A stretch of DNA of 61,372 nucleotides from Clostridiales bacterium (GCA_015069465.1 SVIO01000009.1:1-61372); one strand, 5' to 3'; counted from the stretch's first letter, positions 6,249-15,340 are shown. Translations and numbers: made by a program. The notes: a model not told the origin generated them from the sequence alone.

Positions 6249-7946
6249 TTATTCAATATTAAGCGACATAAGTTCTTGCAAACTTGTAACCCCTTGCAAA
6301 ACTAAGTTTTTGCAAGAATCATAAAGTGGGGTCATGCCATTTTCAATTGCAAGTTTTCTTAAAACTTCTAAGTTCTTTTCTTTTAATACAACAACTTTCA
6401 TGGCTTCGTTCATATACATAACTTCGTGTATAGCCGTTCTACCCTTATACCCCGTATGGTTGCAGAATTGACAGCCATCTGGGTTAGGTCTTGAAATGGT
6501 TTGAGGCTCGTCAATGCCAAGAATTTCCATCTCTCGCTTATTTGTTCTGCCACGCTTTTTACATGCAGGACAAAGTTTTTTAACAAGCCTTTGGGCAATA
6601 ACGCCAACTAGTGCATCGGCAACCAAATAATCTTCAACGCCCATGTCTTCAAGTCTTAAAATAGCACCGGGGGCATCGTTGGTGTGAAGTGTTGAGAAAA
6701 CTATGTGCCCTGTGATTGCTGAACGAACTGCAATTTCTGCCGTTTCTTCGTCACGAATTTCACCTATCATGATAACATCTGGGTCTTGACGCAAGATTGA
6801 ACGGAGTGCAACGGCAAAGGTTAGGTTTGCCTTGGCGTTAACTTGAGTTTGGTTTACGCCGTGCATGGTGTATTCAACAGGGTCTTCAACGGTAACGATA
6901 TTAACGAGTGGGTTGTTAACTTCTTTTAAGAAAGAATATAAGGTCGTTGACTTACCACACCCCGTAGGTCCTGTCAAAAGAATAATACCGTGTGGGCGCT
7001 TTAGCATTTTGTCAACAACTTGGTTTTCGCTTTCTGTAAAGCCTAAGTCTTGCCTTGTAAAGTGGAAAGTGGTTTTATCAAGAATACGAATAACAAACTT
7101 TTCGCCAAAAACTGTAGGCAAGGTAGACACACGGAAGTCATATTCTTTGCCACCGATTACCATGTTAATACGGCCGTCTTGTGGAATACGGCGTTCTGCG
7201 ATGTTAAGCCCAGACATAATCTTAAGTCTTGCGCAAATAGCCGAGTATGCTTCGATAGGGAACTCTGCCCTGTCTTGCAAGTCGCCGTCAATTCTATAAC
7301 GCACTTTAACAACCTTTTCAAAAGGCTCTATGTGAATATCGCTGGCTCTATAAGGTATGGCTTCTTTAATAACTGAGTCAACGAGTCTAACTGCAGGGTT
7401 ATTGATAACTTCATCTTCTTTAGAAACAGATGATTCACCTGAGTTTTGAACTTCTTTAAGTTGCCCTTCAATCTTGCCAGAGTTCAAGTCGTTTAAAGCA
7501 AGAGAAGTGGAAATTACTGCCGAAACAGAGTCAACGTATCTGTCTATTTGAGTTGGTGGAACAAGCACGTAATCGTATTTACAAGCAAACTGAGTGGAAA
7601 GTGCCGAAAGCGAGTTAAAGTTAAGTGGTTTTCCCGTTGCAACGAGTAGCACCCCGTTATTGTCAAAACAAACAGGGATAATTTTGTGCTTTTTCATAAA
7701 GGAGAAAGAGAACAAATCAAAAAGTGACCTGTCGATATCGAGCATGTCGATTTCTACATAAGGCATGTCATAATATTCGCCGATAGCAGGAAGTTCGGTT
7801 GCTTCGGTGATATATTCTTTTGCAAGCAAATAATCTCTAACCGAAACGTTAAGCCTTTCGCACTCGGCTAAAATTTGGTCTTTGTCCTTTTTATTTACAA
7901 GTTTTTTGTAAATGTAATAATTTAATAGTTCGTGGTTAATATTCAT
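6249..7946 (-). CDS. pilB: Type IV pilus assembly ATPase PilB/GspE
   Basis: A 565-residue cytoplasmic hexameric ATPase that powers pilin polymerisation. An MshEN/T2SSE N-terminal domain covers about residues 1-150. The Walker A motif GPTGCGKSTT is at about residue 327, the Asp box and Walker B (IMIGEIRDEETAE) follow near residue 390, and the His box includes STLHTND. The tetracysteine zinc site CPAC...CQFC lies near residues 460-490, a mark of PilB rather than the retraction ATPase PilT. It is the last gene of the pilus operon, 12 bases after pilC. No pilT is in the window. Confidence 0.95.
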   Translation of the reverse strand: MNINHELLNYYIYKKLVNKKDKDQILAECERLNVSVRDYLLAKEYITEATELPAIGEYYDMPYVEIDMLDIDRSLFDLFSFSFMKKHKIIPVCFDNNGVLLVATGKPLNFNSLSALSTQFACKYDYVLVPPTQIDRYVDSVSAVISTSLALNDLNSGKIEGQLKEVQNSGESSVSKEDEVINNPAVRLVDSVIKEAIPYRASDIHIEPFEKVVKVRYRIDGDLQDRAEFPIEAYSAICARLKIMSGLNIAERRIPQDGRINMVIGGKEYDFRVSTLPTVFGEKFVIRILDKTTFHFTRQDLGFTESENQVVDKMLKRPHGIILLTGPTGCGKSTTLYSFLKEVNNPLVNIVTVEDPVEYTMHGVNQTQVNAKANLTFAVALRSILRQDPDVIMIGEIRDEETAEIAVRSAITGHIVFSTLHTNDAPGAILRLEDMGVEDYLVADALVGVIAQRLVKKLCPACKKRGRTNKREMEILGIDEPQTISRPNPDGCQFCNHTGYKGRTAIHEVMYMNEAMKVVVLKEKNLEVLRKLAIENGMTPLYDSCKNLVLQGVTSLQELMSLNIE

Positions 7947-7958
7947 TTTGTACCCTTA

Positions 7959-9173
7959 TTAAACTCCAAGCCTGTTCATAATATTTAGCATAGGCGAATA
8001 AACGGCAACGAAAAGCGTACCTACTATAGCGCCCATTATGAGAAGCATGGTTGGTTGTATTTTAGAAACGAGAGCATTAAGTTTAGTTTCAACTTGTCCA
8101 TCAAAGAAATTGCAAGAACGAGTTAGAACTTCATCAAGCGATGCAGTTTTTTCGCCGATTTCTATCATTTGAATCATCATTGGTGGGAATAGTTTATACG
8201 AGTCGAAAGCCACCGTTAAACTCATGCCGTGTCTAATATTTTCTGCCGCTTCATGAAAGCGTTTTCTAATATATCTATTGCCGAGCACGATTTCAACCGT
8301 GTCCATAGCATCGTTAATATCCATACCACTTGAAAGCAAAAGCCCAAAGCCCCTTGCAAACCTTGCAGTAACTATATTTTGGTTAACCGTTTTTATAAGT
8401 GGAAGTTTAACCTTTAGATAATCTAGTGCGTACTTACCCTTTTCGGTTCTTAAAATCAAGAACAGGGTAATGCCAAATAACATAATACCCAAAAGTAACA
8501 TTTGTCCATTTTCGTTAAAGAAGTCTGAAATATCATAAATGGCTTTAGTTAAGCCTTCAGGCTCTACATTAAGCGAAGCGAGAGACTCTCTAAAGGTAGG
8601 AACTACCATTGCGAACATCAACACCAAGATACCCACGGTTAAGCCTAAAAGCATAAGTGGATAAGCGAGCGCCCCCTTAATCTTCTTTTTTAGAGCAGAG
8701 TCTTTTTCATAATAATCTGCAAGCGAAGTGAAAACTATATCGAGTTTACCACTCATTTCCCCCACGTACACCATGCTTCTAAAGAAGTCTGGAAATACTT
8801 TAGCGTGCTTATTAAGCGCTTCAGAAAGCAACATACCCCCCTTGACGTCATCATAGATAACTTGAAGAATTTTCTTAAAGTATGGTGTAAAGTTTTGGTT
8901 TTTAAGCAGGTCCAAGCAATCTAGAATAGGAATATGCGTGTTTTGCATGATAGAAAATTGACGGCAAAAAGTTGTGAGTTCAGAAAGTTTAACCTTTCCC
9001 GTACCCATAGTGAAAAATGCTGACGGCGTTTTATCAGAATAAGGCGAACAAGAAATAACATATAAACTTTGTTTAGCGAGTTCGGATGCTAAGTCTTTTT
9101 CATCTTTGGCGATAAAAGTGCCCTTAATTTTCTGTTTTTGCAAATTTACAGCAACATACTTAAATTTTTGCAT
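7959..9173 (-). CDS. pilC: Type IV pilus inner-membrane platform protein PilC/GspF
   Basis: A 404-residue integral membrane protein with the two repeated T2SSF domains (about residues 65-190 and 265-390) and three hydrophobic helices near 170-190, 220-240 and 370-395. It forms the platform rotated by PilB during pilus assembly. FCRQFSIMQNTHIPI and YVGEMSGKLD in the first repeat, and FARGFGLLLSSGMDI and IEIGEKTASLD in the second, are the family signatures. The ribosome binding site AAGGA is followed three bases later by its complement TCCTT, so a short hairpin could mask it. Confidence 0.94.
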   Translation of the reverse strand: MQKFKYVAVNLQKQKIKGTFIAKDEKDLASELAKQSLYVISCSPYSDKTPSAFFTMGTGKVKLSELTTFCRQFSIMQNTHIPILDCLDLLKNQNFTPYFKKILQVIYDDVKGGMLLSEALNKHAKVFPDFFRSMVYVGEMSGKLDIVFTSLADYYEKDSALKKKIKGALAYPLMLLGLTVGILVLMFAMVVPTFRESLASLNVEPEGLTKAIYDISDFFNENGQMLLLGIMLFGITLFLILRTEKGKYALDYLKVKLPLIKTVNQNIVTARFARGFGLLLSSGMDINDAMDTVEIVLGNRYIRKRFHEAAENIRHGMSLTVAFDSYKLFPPMMIQMIEIGEKTASLDEVLTRSCNFFDGQVETKLNALVSKIQPTMLLIMGAIVGTLFVAVYSPMLNIMNRLGV

Positions 9174-9199
9174 TTATTAAGGAATCTCCTTATAGTAAT

Positions 9200-9976
9200 T
9201 TATAAAGTGAGTAAAGAAACATACCAAGTAAGAATTTCTGCGCCGAATAAAACTGCAACAAGCGTGCCAAAGGTTATAAATGGTGCAAAAGGAAACTCAG
9301 TTTGCGAGTCTGTCTTTTTTATGTATTTAATAGGTAATAAAATAAAGCAAGCGAGTAGCGATGCTATGAGCATAGCAAGGATTAACCTTTGCCAGCCCAA
9401 AAACAAGCCTGTTACAAAAACGAGTTTAACATCGCCAAAGCCTAAGCCTTCTTTTTTATAAACGGCAATGGCTAAGTAGTAAATGAGCAAAAATACAAGC
9501 CCACCTGCAAACCCACCTATCAAATGGTCTTGCCACTTAGAATATCCGTTATAGAACATTGCTATAAAAGATAGCGCTAAAATTATTAACTGAAACCTGT
9601 CTGGGATATAGGTGTGCTCAAGGTCGATAAAGAAAACGCAAATCAAAACAGATGCAAGAAGCATAACTGTTATGGCATACACCACGCTCTTTTCCCAGAA
9701 CAGCATAACTGCAAGCGCATAAATAAGCCCTGTAAAAAGTTCCACCAAAACATATCTTGGCGAAATTCTAGTTTTGCATTTGCGACATCTTCCCAAAAGC
9801 ATTATGTACGAAAGCACGGGGATATTGTCGTACCACCTTAGCATATAATTACATTTTGTGCAGTGAGAATTAGGCTTAGAAAGGCTCATGCCGAGTGGCA
9901 ACCTATAAATTACTACATTTAGGAAACTACCTATACATAACCCTAGAACTACTGCTAATATATAAACTTCTATCAT
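9200..9976 (-). CDS. pilD: Prepilin peptidase PilD (leader peptidase / N-methylase)
   Basis: A 258-residue multipass aspartic protease that cleaves class III prepilin leaders after glycine and may methylate the new N terminus. Two C-x2-C pairs (CTKC and CRKC, residues about 38-66) form the zinc-binding methylase loop. The catalytic aspartates lie in DLEHTYIPDR (about residue 119) and GFGDVK (about residue 180). It acts on the prepilins encoded upstream in this operon. Confidence 0.94.
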   Translation of the reverse strand: MIEVYILAVVLGLCIGSFLNVVIYRLPLGMSLSKPNSHCTKCNYMLRWYDNIPVLSYIMLLGRCRKCKTRISPRYVLVELFTGLIYALAVMLFWEKSVVYAITVMLLASVLICVFFIDLEHTYIPDRFQLIILALSFIAMFYNGYSKWQDHLIGGFAGGLVFLLIYYLAIAVYKKEGLGFGDVKLVFVTGLFLGWQRLILAMLIASLLACFILLPIKYIKKTDSQTEFPFAPFITFGTLVAVLFGAEILTWYVSLLTL

Positions 9977-9982
9977 AAAACC

Positions 9983-11164
9983 TTAAAAATTATTTTTTGT
10001 GTTATATTTCTTGATTAAAAGCCCACCATAAAGGCTTAAATTAGTCCTATCCATCTCATTTTGTTTGTTTTGAGAAAGTGGTTGAAAGGTTACTTTGTTT
10101 TGCTCTTGCTCGATATTTACAGCCTTTAATATATGACTAAACTTATCTGGCATATTGACATAAACACTGTCTATATTGCCTAAAGACAAAATTTCTGCGT
10201 TGTTTCTAACAAGTTCTAATGTCCACTTAACAAAAGGTCTAAAGTTTTCTATTTCAAATCCTTCTTTTGTTTCAGGCGTAGGTCTAAGCATAAACTTAGG
10301 CAATTTTCTATTTAGTCTTTTATAAAGAGAGCCCACCCTTTGATTATCTTCTTCAAGTTCATCATCTAAACTAAGACCTTCTATTGCTTCATCTTGGCTA
10401 TCTTTATTATCAAAAGAAGTAATGTGCTTGCTTTTAGCCTTTTCATCTGCGTTTAACACCAAAAGGTCGCCAGCAGTGTGGTCAAATAGCGAAATTTCAT
10501 CTTTAACGCTATCGTCTTTGATAATAGAATAACCAAAAGGCAAAGAGTAATAACCCATAACTTTGCCACGAACAACGAAAGCAAAGAAAGAAACGTCTTC
10601 TTTAATATCTAAAAGCACGTAACTTGCCGTTTTAAGTTTTGAGTTAATAGCCATAGCGCCGTTAACCATAGCGCTTGCGCTAAATGTTATTCCTGATAGG
10701 CTTGCACCTGCACGCTCGATAGCATCGGTAACTTTAGCGATAATTTCCTTTCTAACGCCTAAAATGGCATAGGTAGCCGTCTTTTTATCACGGGTTAAAG
10801 GCGAAGTTATAAACTTAATTTCCCTGCTGTTTTTATAAAGCGCATCGATGGCAAGGTTAAGAGAGTTTGCCATAGCCTTTTTTTGAATAATAGGTATTTT
10901 AATTGTATCCATCAAAAAAAGTGAGTCTGGCAAAATTAAAGCCACCCTACCAGAGCGCTGTGCATTTTTAAATCTAAGCGCAACAGAATTTTTAAGCATT
11001 TCGTAAAAATCTTGTTCAAAAGGCTTAGCCTTATATGTCTCTTGCTCGATAAGGATATTTGACTTGTCTTTCTTATCGACAGAATAAAAGGTAATAGACT
11101 TAAAATCAGCGTTTATCGATATTACGCAATCTATTGCTGAAAAAGGCAAATTTAAATTAAACAC
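9983..11164 (-). CDS. pilM: PilM-like actin-fold pilus assembly protein
   Basis: The 393-residue protein has the PilM/FtsA-type actin-fold pattern: an N-terminal strand-rich region with ALILPDSLFLMDTIKIP near residue 75, and LLDIKEDVSFFAFVVRGKV near residue 185 corresponding to the phosphate-binding part. An acidic low-complexity insertion (about residues 225-300) interrupts the fold, and the C terminus is extended. PilM normally anchors PilN/PilO; neither is recognisable here. Start is GTG at 11164 with AAAGGAG upstream. It lies between the minor prepilin genes and pilD. Confidence 0.7.
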   Translation of the reverse strand: MFNLNLPFSAIDCVISINADFKSITFYSVDKKDKSNILIEQETYKAKPFEQDFYEMLKNSVALRFKNAQRSGRVALILPDSLFLMDTIKIPIIQKKAMANSLNLAIDALYKNSREIKFITSPLTRDKKTATYAILGVRKEIIAKVTDAIERAGASLSGITFSASAMVNGAMAINSKLKTASYVLLDIKEDVSFFAFVVRGKVMGYYSLPFGYSIIKDDSVKDEISLFDHTAGDLLVLNADEKAKSKHITSFDNKDSQDEAIEGLSLDDELEEDNQRVGSLYKRLNRKLPKFMLRPTPETKEGFEIENFRPFVKWTLELVRNNAEILSLGNIDSVYVNMPDKFSHILKAVNIEQEQNKVTFQPLSQNKQNEMDRTNLSLYGGLLIKKYNTKNNF

Positions 11165-11175
11165 AATTTTCTCCT

Positions 11176-11547
11176 TTAACTATATTTCCACTCGGCTATT
11201 TTGTAACCACCAAGATAATTTTCCAATTTTACCGATAGTCTAACTATTCCTAAACTATCTTTAAGCACCATTTGAGTTTCACTAATAATATCGGCAGTAT
11301 AGCCGTCTACATTTTGTTTCCACTCATCAAGATTTTTTTCTTCTTTAACGGCAACAACATAGCTTTGGCCTATTTGGTCAAGTAATAGCCTTTCGCTAAC
11401 AGTATTTTTCATATCTACTGAACTATTTTTATTAAATATGGTAACCGAAACCAAAAGCGAACTTAACCCAACCACTATTACCATAACGTAAATAGCAAGT
11501 TCAATTGCAATTCCTTTTTTAAGGTTTTTTAATTTATTTCTTTTCAT
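11176..11547 (-). CDS. Minor prepilin-like protein with shifted glutamate
   Basis: A 123-residue protein with a short basic leader ending in KKG, then IAIELAIYVMVIVV, a hydrophobic helix like a type IV pilin N terminus. The glutamate falls at position +4 after the presumed cleavage glycine instead of the canonical +5. The rest (residues about 40-123) is a small globular head with no recognised family. It follows two canonical minor prepilin genes in the same operon, so a role as a minor pilin or priming subunit is likely, but cleavage by PilD is uncertain. Confidence 0.6.
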   Translation of the reverse strand: MKRNKLKNLKKGIAIELAIYVMVIVVGLSSLLVSVTIFNKNSSVDMKNTVSERLLLDQIGQSYVVAVKEEKNLDEWKQNVDGYTADIISETQMVLKDSLGIVRLSVKLENYLGGYKIAEWKYS

Positions 11548-11549
11548 TA

Positions 11550-11939
11550 TTAACCCTTTTTATAAGACACGCTTGAAAGTTCTTGCCCCTTTTTATCTAA
11601 AGCCGTGATTACTATTTGCTTAGCAGTAAAGTCTGCAATAATATCTAAAGAAAAACCTTCTTTATTTAGCGTTATCGTGCTATCTTGTTTGCTAAAATCA
11701 TTATCGGCAAGATATAGCACAGAATAGAACTCATCTATATCATCTGCAAACCTAAAACACTCTATAGTGGTCTCAGTTGCAAGTGCAATTTGAGTGTCTC
11801 TTAAACTAACTTGTTCGTTTTTAGCAGATGTTAAAATAATTGTGGTGGCAGATGCCGAGATTAAAGTTATTATAAATATCGAAACAATAACTTCAACTAG
11901 CGATATGCCCCTTTTTAGTTTTTTTGCCAACTTTTTCAT
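11550..11939 (-). CDS. Minor prepilin
   Basis: A 129-residue type IV prepilin. The leader KKLAKKLKRG is followed by ISLVEVIVSIFIITLISA, with cleavage after glycine and glutamate at +5 as required. The short globular head has no recognised domain. A GGGGG ribosome binding site precedes the ATG. Its position after a similar gene at 12439 suggests a group of minor (pseudo)pilins forming the pilus tip or priming complex. Confidence 0.8.
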   Translation of the reverse strand: MKKLAKKLKRGISLVEVIVSIFIITLISASATTIILTSAKNEQVSLRDTQIALATETTIECFRFADDIDEFYSVLYLADNDFSKQDSTITLNKEGFSLDIIADFTAKQIVITALDKKGQELSSVSYKKG

Positions 11940-11950
11940 ACTTTGCCCCC

Positions 11951-12439
11951 TTACACTATATCCCCAACAAAAGGATTAATGGCAAAGGCAAAATATTCAA
12001 CGCCGTTATCGGCTTGATAAAATGCTTTGCAAATATAAATTGTTTCACTGCCACTAGAATTAGTTTGTTTGTTAAACCTAATTTCAGTTATGACATTTAG
12101 TTTAACTGACAAAGTTTGTCCACTTGGCATAGTGGCACATAGGCTTTTATTATTTAGCGTTATTAAATATTCGTTTTGGTCTATGCTTGCCGACAAAACT
12201 CCATCTTGACAAGAAAACTCAGCATCTAAAGTGGTTAAATTTTCCACCCAACTCTTTGTGATAGTTTTTGTGGAAACTATATCTTGCATAAGGTCGTTTG
12301 CTTTGACTGTGGTTTTTGTGCGTTCACTTAAGAATATCGAAAATGAAACAACCATAGTAGATATTATAGAAAGTACAGCAATGACAACCGAAAGTTCAAC
12401 TAAGGTTGCACCTTTTTTAAGTTTACCTTTGTTTGTCAA
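11951..12439 (-). CDS. Minor prepilin
   Basis: A 162-residue prepilin. The leader KGKLKKG is followed by ATLVELSVVIAVLSIIST, with glutamate at +5. The globular head has two cysteines that could form a disulfide. The start codon appears to be TTG at 12439 with a GGGGG run upstream. It is the first gene after the terminator that ends the major pilin transcript, so it probably heads the assembly-gene transcript (pilus minor pilins to PilB). Confidence 0.78.
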   Translation of the reverse strand: MTNKGKLKKGATLVELSVVIAVLSIISTMVVSFSIFLSERTKTTVKANDLMQDIVSTKTITKSWVENLTTLDAEFSCQDGVLSASIDQNEYLITLNNKSLCATMPSGQTLSVKLNVITEIRFNKQTNSSGSETIYICKAFYQADNGVEYFAFAINPFVGDIV

Positions 12440-12474
12440 AGCCCACTACCCCCTTTTAATTATCATACATAATC

Positions 12475-12480
12475 ATTATA
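12475..12480 (-). promoter_or_regulatory. Possible -10 box for the pilus assembly operon
   Basis: TATAAT on the minus strand, upstream of the first minor prepilin and downstream of the major pilin terminator. The -35 region is only a weak T-rich match. Confidence 0.4.
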
Positions 12481-12538
12481 AAACAAATAATAAATAATTT
12501 AAAGTAGTTTTAAATAAATTAATAATAAAAAAACAAAA

Positions 12539-12570
12539 AAACACCTTAGTAAGTCTTTACTAAGGTGTTT
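12539..12570 (-). terminator. Terminator of the major pilin transcript
   Basis: Perfect 14-bp stem AAACACCTTAGTAA / TTACTAAGGTGTTT with a 4-base loop, followed on the minus strand by a run of T. It separates the abundant pilin transcript from the minor pilin/assembly operon. Confidence 0.85.
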
Positions 12571-12595
12571 AATTAAACTAATTTGTTTGTTTTAA

Positions 12596-12973
12596 TTAGT
12601 CATCATACACAACAGATGCGATAACGCCGTTTTCAACATTGAAAGTATAATCTTCTTCGTATTTGCTGTCTTCATCAGCCACGCAACCAACTAAAACGCC
12701 ATCAAGGTATGAGAAAGTGAAACCACCATATTTGATTTGAACACCTGCTTGAGCGTTGTCTTTGTCATCAGCATTGTCGATGTAGCCATCAGCAATAGCA
12801 TCTGCATAAGCAATAGTAAGAGCGTTTTTAGCTTCTTGAAGTGCTGCGCTTTCTTTTGCTCTGTTAGAAATTGATGTAAATGTTGGAATTAAAACTGCTG
12901 CAAGAATTGCAATAACTGCGATAACAATAACAAGTTCTATAATAGTAAAACCTTTTTTGTTTGTCTTTTTCAT
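12596..12973 (-). CDS. Major type IV pilin
   Basis: A 125-residue prepilin with a short leader MKKTNKKG and the textbook helix FTIIELVIVIAVIAILAA, glutamate at +5. The head domain is acidic (residues 60-125) with one cysteine. ATG at 12973 is chosen because GGAG lies eight bases upstream; the longer TTG start would place the Shine-Dalgarno inside the gene. Its small size, its own terminator and its place after a stable intercistronic hairpin all suggest the main structural subunit of the pilus. Confidence 0.85.
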   Translation of the reverse strand: MKKTNKKGFTIIELVIVIAVIAILAAVLIPTFTSISNRAKESAALQEAKNALTIAYADAIADGYIDNADDKDNAQAGVQIKYGGFTFSYLDGVLVGCVADEDSKYEEDYTFNVENGVIASVVYDD

Positions 12974-13001
12974 TTTTATTTTCTCCAAATTTTTAGATTA
13001 T

Positions 13002-13027
13002 TTATCCCCGTGAACCCACGGGGATAA
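13002..13027 (-). other. Intercistronic hairpin between two pilin genes
   Basis: Perfect 11-bp G+C-rich stem TTATCCCCGTG / CACGGGGATAA with an AACC loop, in otherwise A+T-rich sequence. No T-tract follows on the minus strand, so it is not a normal terminator. It may be an mRNA processing or stabilising element that raises major-pilin mRNA over the giant prepilin upstream. Confidence 0.65.
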
Positions 13028-13057
13028 TATGTGCTAATTTATTAATAGTTTACTCGA

Positions 13058-14683
13058 TTATGGCTTTTGAATTTCTTCCCAACCATCATTTTCAAGATAT
13101 CTACCGAGTTCACCATTGAATGTACCACCAGTAATAGAAACAATTTCTTGTGTTTCATAGTAACCAGCACCGAATGCTACATCATTGTTGAATACGCCAC
13201 CTGTAATTGTTACATATGTTGCAGTATGGTTGTTACCAAATGAATATACATAGAGAGATAAACCTGTACCACCATTGATTGTACCACCATTGATTGTTAG
13301 ATTACCAGCTGCTGCTTTAGTGTTGTCTGAACTTGGAAGTTGAACCCAGATACCTCTTGTGCCACCTTCGATAACGCCACCATTAATTGTTACATTAACT
13401 GCATCAGTTGCACTATTACAGAACATACGCAATGCGCATTTTGCTGCAAGTAACTTACCACCATTCATAATAAATGTTGAACCTTGATAGCAGTCAACAG
13501 GATATGCTGCAGGAGCATTTGATGCGTTTTCAATTGTACCACTTTCAAGTACTAGTGTACCATAATTTGAAATTGTGTTGCTTGCAAAACCAGGAATTGC
13601 TTGCATATCAGGATTTAATGCGTTAGTTGTAATCTTACCACCACCAACAGAGTCTTTGATTGTAAGATTACCATTATTAGTAATTACGTTAGATGCTTTG
13701 CCTTCGCCAGCTGTAGCCATAATAGCGTGACCATTTAAGTCGATAGTAACTGTTGTATTTTTGCTAATTGTGAATACTTTGTTAGCTGCATATTTTACAT
13801 CTCTAACAAGAACAGCTTCTTTGCCATTTGCTGCTGCAAGAGCATCAGCAAAATCATCATAGAATACACCATCAACGATTGCAACGGCTGTAGATACATT
13901 TTCAACAGCATTGTCTGCTACTGTTACTGTTTGGCCATTAACTGTGCCAAGAGCTGCGATAACTTCGTTTGTACCCATAATCATACCGAAATCACCAGCC
14001 AAAGATACGCTTGTTGATGTTACAACTACTGTACCCATAGAACCACCATTTTCAACAACTACATGACCTGCTTTAACTGTTGCAAGACCTGTTACACGAC
14101 CAAATTCGTGATAAGAGTTAGCTGCAACTGCTTCGATTGTAAGGTCAGCAACATCACCATAGTGATAAACATCTGCATTTGGAGCATCGATTACGAGATT
14201 TGTGTTATTTGTAGCAACACAAATGCTTGTTTGTGTGTCAGAATCAATGTTAGCGCTACCTGTGTAGTATGTAGAATATTTTTCACTAACAGTCTTTGAA
14301 ATTACCCAATATTCGTGGTCAGCCACATTGTCATGTGTTTTGCTGTTTGGGATATATTCGATTTTACCACCGTTTAAGTAAACGAAGCAGTCGTTTTTGC
14401 TATCCCAAAGAATTTCGTTATCTGTTGCACTTGCATTGATTTTAGCAACGTTATAACCATATTCTTCTGCAGCTTGCAACGCATCGTACATTGTTTCGTG
14501 TTCTTCTGAATCTGTTTTCAATGCTGTGTTCAAGTTACGAACTAATTGTGTATCCTTAGATACGTTTGCCTTGTCTACTATATTTGAAAATACAGGAATC
14601 AACACTGAAGCTAAGATAGCGATAACAGCGATAACGATTACAAGTTCAATTATAGTAAAACCTTTCTTGTTTTGTCTTTTCAT
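13058..14683 (-). CDS. Giant prepilin fused to a beta-helix (adhesin-like) domain
   Basis: A 541-residue protein. Residues 1-8 are a prepilin leader ending in KKG, and FTIIELVIVIAVIAILAS follows with glutamate at +5, almost identical to the major pilin. Residues about 30-130 form a pilin-like head. From about 150 to 530 the chain is a repetitive, beta-rich passenger with recurrent NGG and TGG turns (NGGKL, NGGVIEGG, NGGTINGG, TGGVFN, TGGTFN) and TVTIDLNGHAI, typical of right-handed parallel beta-helices in surface proteins. It probably sits at the pilus tip and contacts a surface or glycan. AAGGAG precedes the ATG. Confidence 0.82.
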   Translation of the reverse strand: MKRQNKKGFTIIELVIVIAVIAILASVLIPVFSNIVDKANVSKDTQLVRNLNTALKTDSEEHETMYDALQAAEEYGYNVAKINASATDNEILWDSKNDCFVYLNGGKIEYIPNSKTHDNVADHEYWVISKTVSEKYSTYYTGSANIDSDTQTSICVATNNTNLVIDAPNADVYHYGDVADLTIEAVAANSYHEFGRVTGLATVKAGHVVVENGGSMGTVVVTSTSVSLAGDFGMIMGTNEVIAALGTVNGQTVTVADNAVENVSTAVAIVDGVFYDDFADALAAANGKEAVLVRDVKYAANKVFTISKNTTVTIDLNGHAIMATAGEGKASNVITNNGNLTIKDSVGGGKITTNALNPDMQAIPGFASNTISNYGTLVLESGTIENASNAPAAYPVDCYQGSTFIMNGGKLLAAKCALRMFCNSATDAVNVTINGGVIEGGTRGIWVQLPSSDNTKAAAGNLTINGGTINGGTGLSLYVYSFGNNHTATYVTITGGVFNNDVAFGAGYYETQEIVSITGGTFNGELGRYLENDGWEEIQKP

Positions 14684-14740
14684 GTTTTTTCTCCTTAAAA
14701 TTTTTTTGTGTTTTTAACATTTTTTATAACCAGTAAAGGC

Positions 14741-15190
14741 TCAACATAGCATCACGCACTTTGTTAAATAACCTTTCGCATTATATCTAATGTTAATAAC
14801 ACGCACAAATAAGTTTTTGATAGGCTTTTTTAGCCTAAGTTCTTTTTCTTCCCTAAAGCGAATTTTTGCAATTTCAATTGCTTTTATGCCACCGAAAACG
14901 CATAAGATAAGTAATAGCAACAAAACCAACAATTCAATAACGGATATTGCGCTTAACATACCCACAATTGGAGCGTTGATTGCTTGATATACGTCTAAAT
15001 AGATTTTTTCGTTATAAGTCGAAACTATCCAACTAGACACAAAACTATTTTTATCCGAAGCAAGCAAAACGAAGAAGAATAACACAAGTGCTATAAGATA
15101 GGTTACACGCATAACTTTCATTTTGCTTTTGGTTAAACATAAAATCATCAAAAAGTTTACAAGTACATATCCAACAAGTAGATTATTCAA
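14741..15190 (-). CDS. Membrane protein of unknown function in the pilus locus
   Basis: A 149-residue protein with three hydrophobic helices (about residues 1-20, 27-45 and 80-105) and a basic C-terminal tail of about 40 residues. The start is TTG at 15190: AAGGAGGTGA, a nearly perfect Shine-Dalgarno, sits seven bases upstream, whereas a longer reading would bury it in the gene. No family recognised. It lies between a 55-residue membrane peptide gene and the giant prepilin, in the same direction, so it may be a pilus accessory protein. Confidence 0.55.
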   Translation of the reverse strand: MNNLLVGYVLVNFLMILCLTKSKMKVMRVTYLIALVLFFFVLLASDKNSFVSSWIVSTYNEKIYLDVYQAINAPIVGMLSAISVIELLVLLLLLILCVFGGIKAIEIAKIRFREEKELRLKKPIKNLFVRVINIRYNAKGYLTKCVMLC

Positions 15191-15257
15191 AATCGCTTCA
15201 CCTCCTTTTTGCAATATTTCTAGGCGAAGTGAACATAAATACTAGTCCACCATCTTC

Positions 15258-15312
15258 TTATCAAAAAAGGTAATTTTTTGTCTCAGGCTTTTTGTCAGTT
15301 CTTTTTTGATAA
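15258..15312 (-). repeat. Long-range inverted repeat between two small membrane protein genes
   Basis: TTATCAAAAAAG (15258-15269) and its exact reverse complement (15301-15312) enclose 31 bases that contain two GACAAAAA copies. It would form a stem-loop in the leader of the gene at 15190. No T-tract follows, so an attenuator or processing site is possible. Confidence 0.5.
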
Positions 15313-15340
15313 ACTTTATGAGTTTTTGTATTTTAAGTTA

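Noticed and set aside
6865..7376. Plus-strand ORFs of 108-144 codons opposite pilB
   Set aside because: They are shadows of a clearly conserved gene on the other strand, without start signals.
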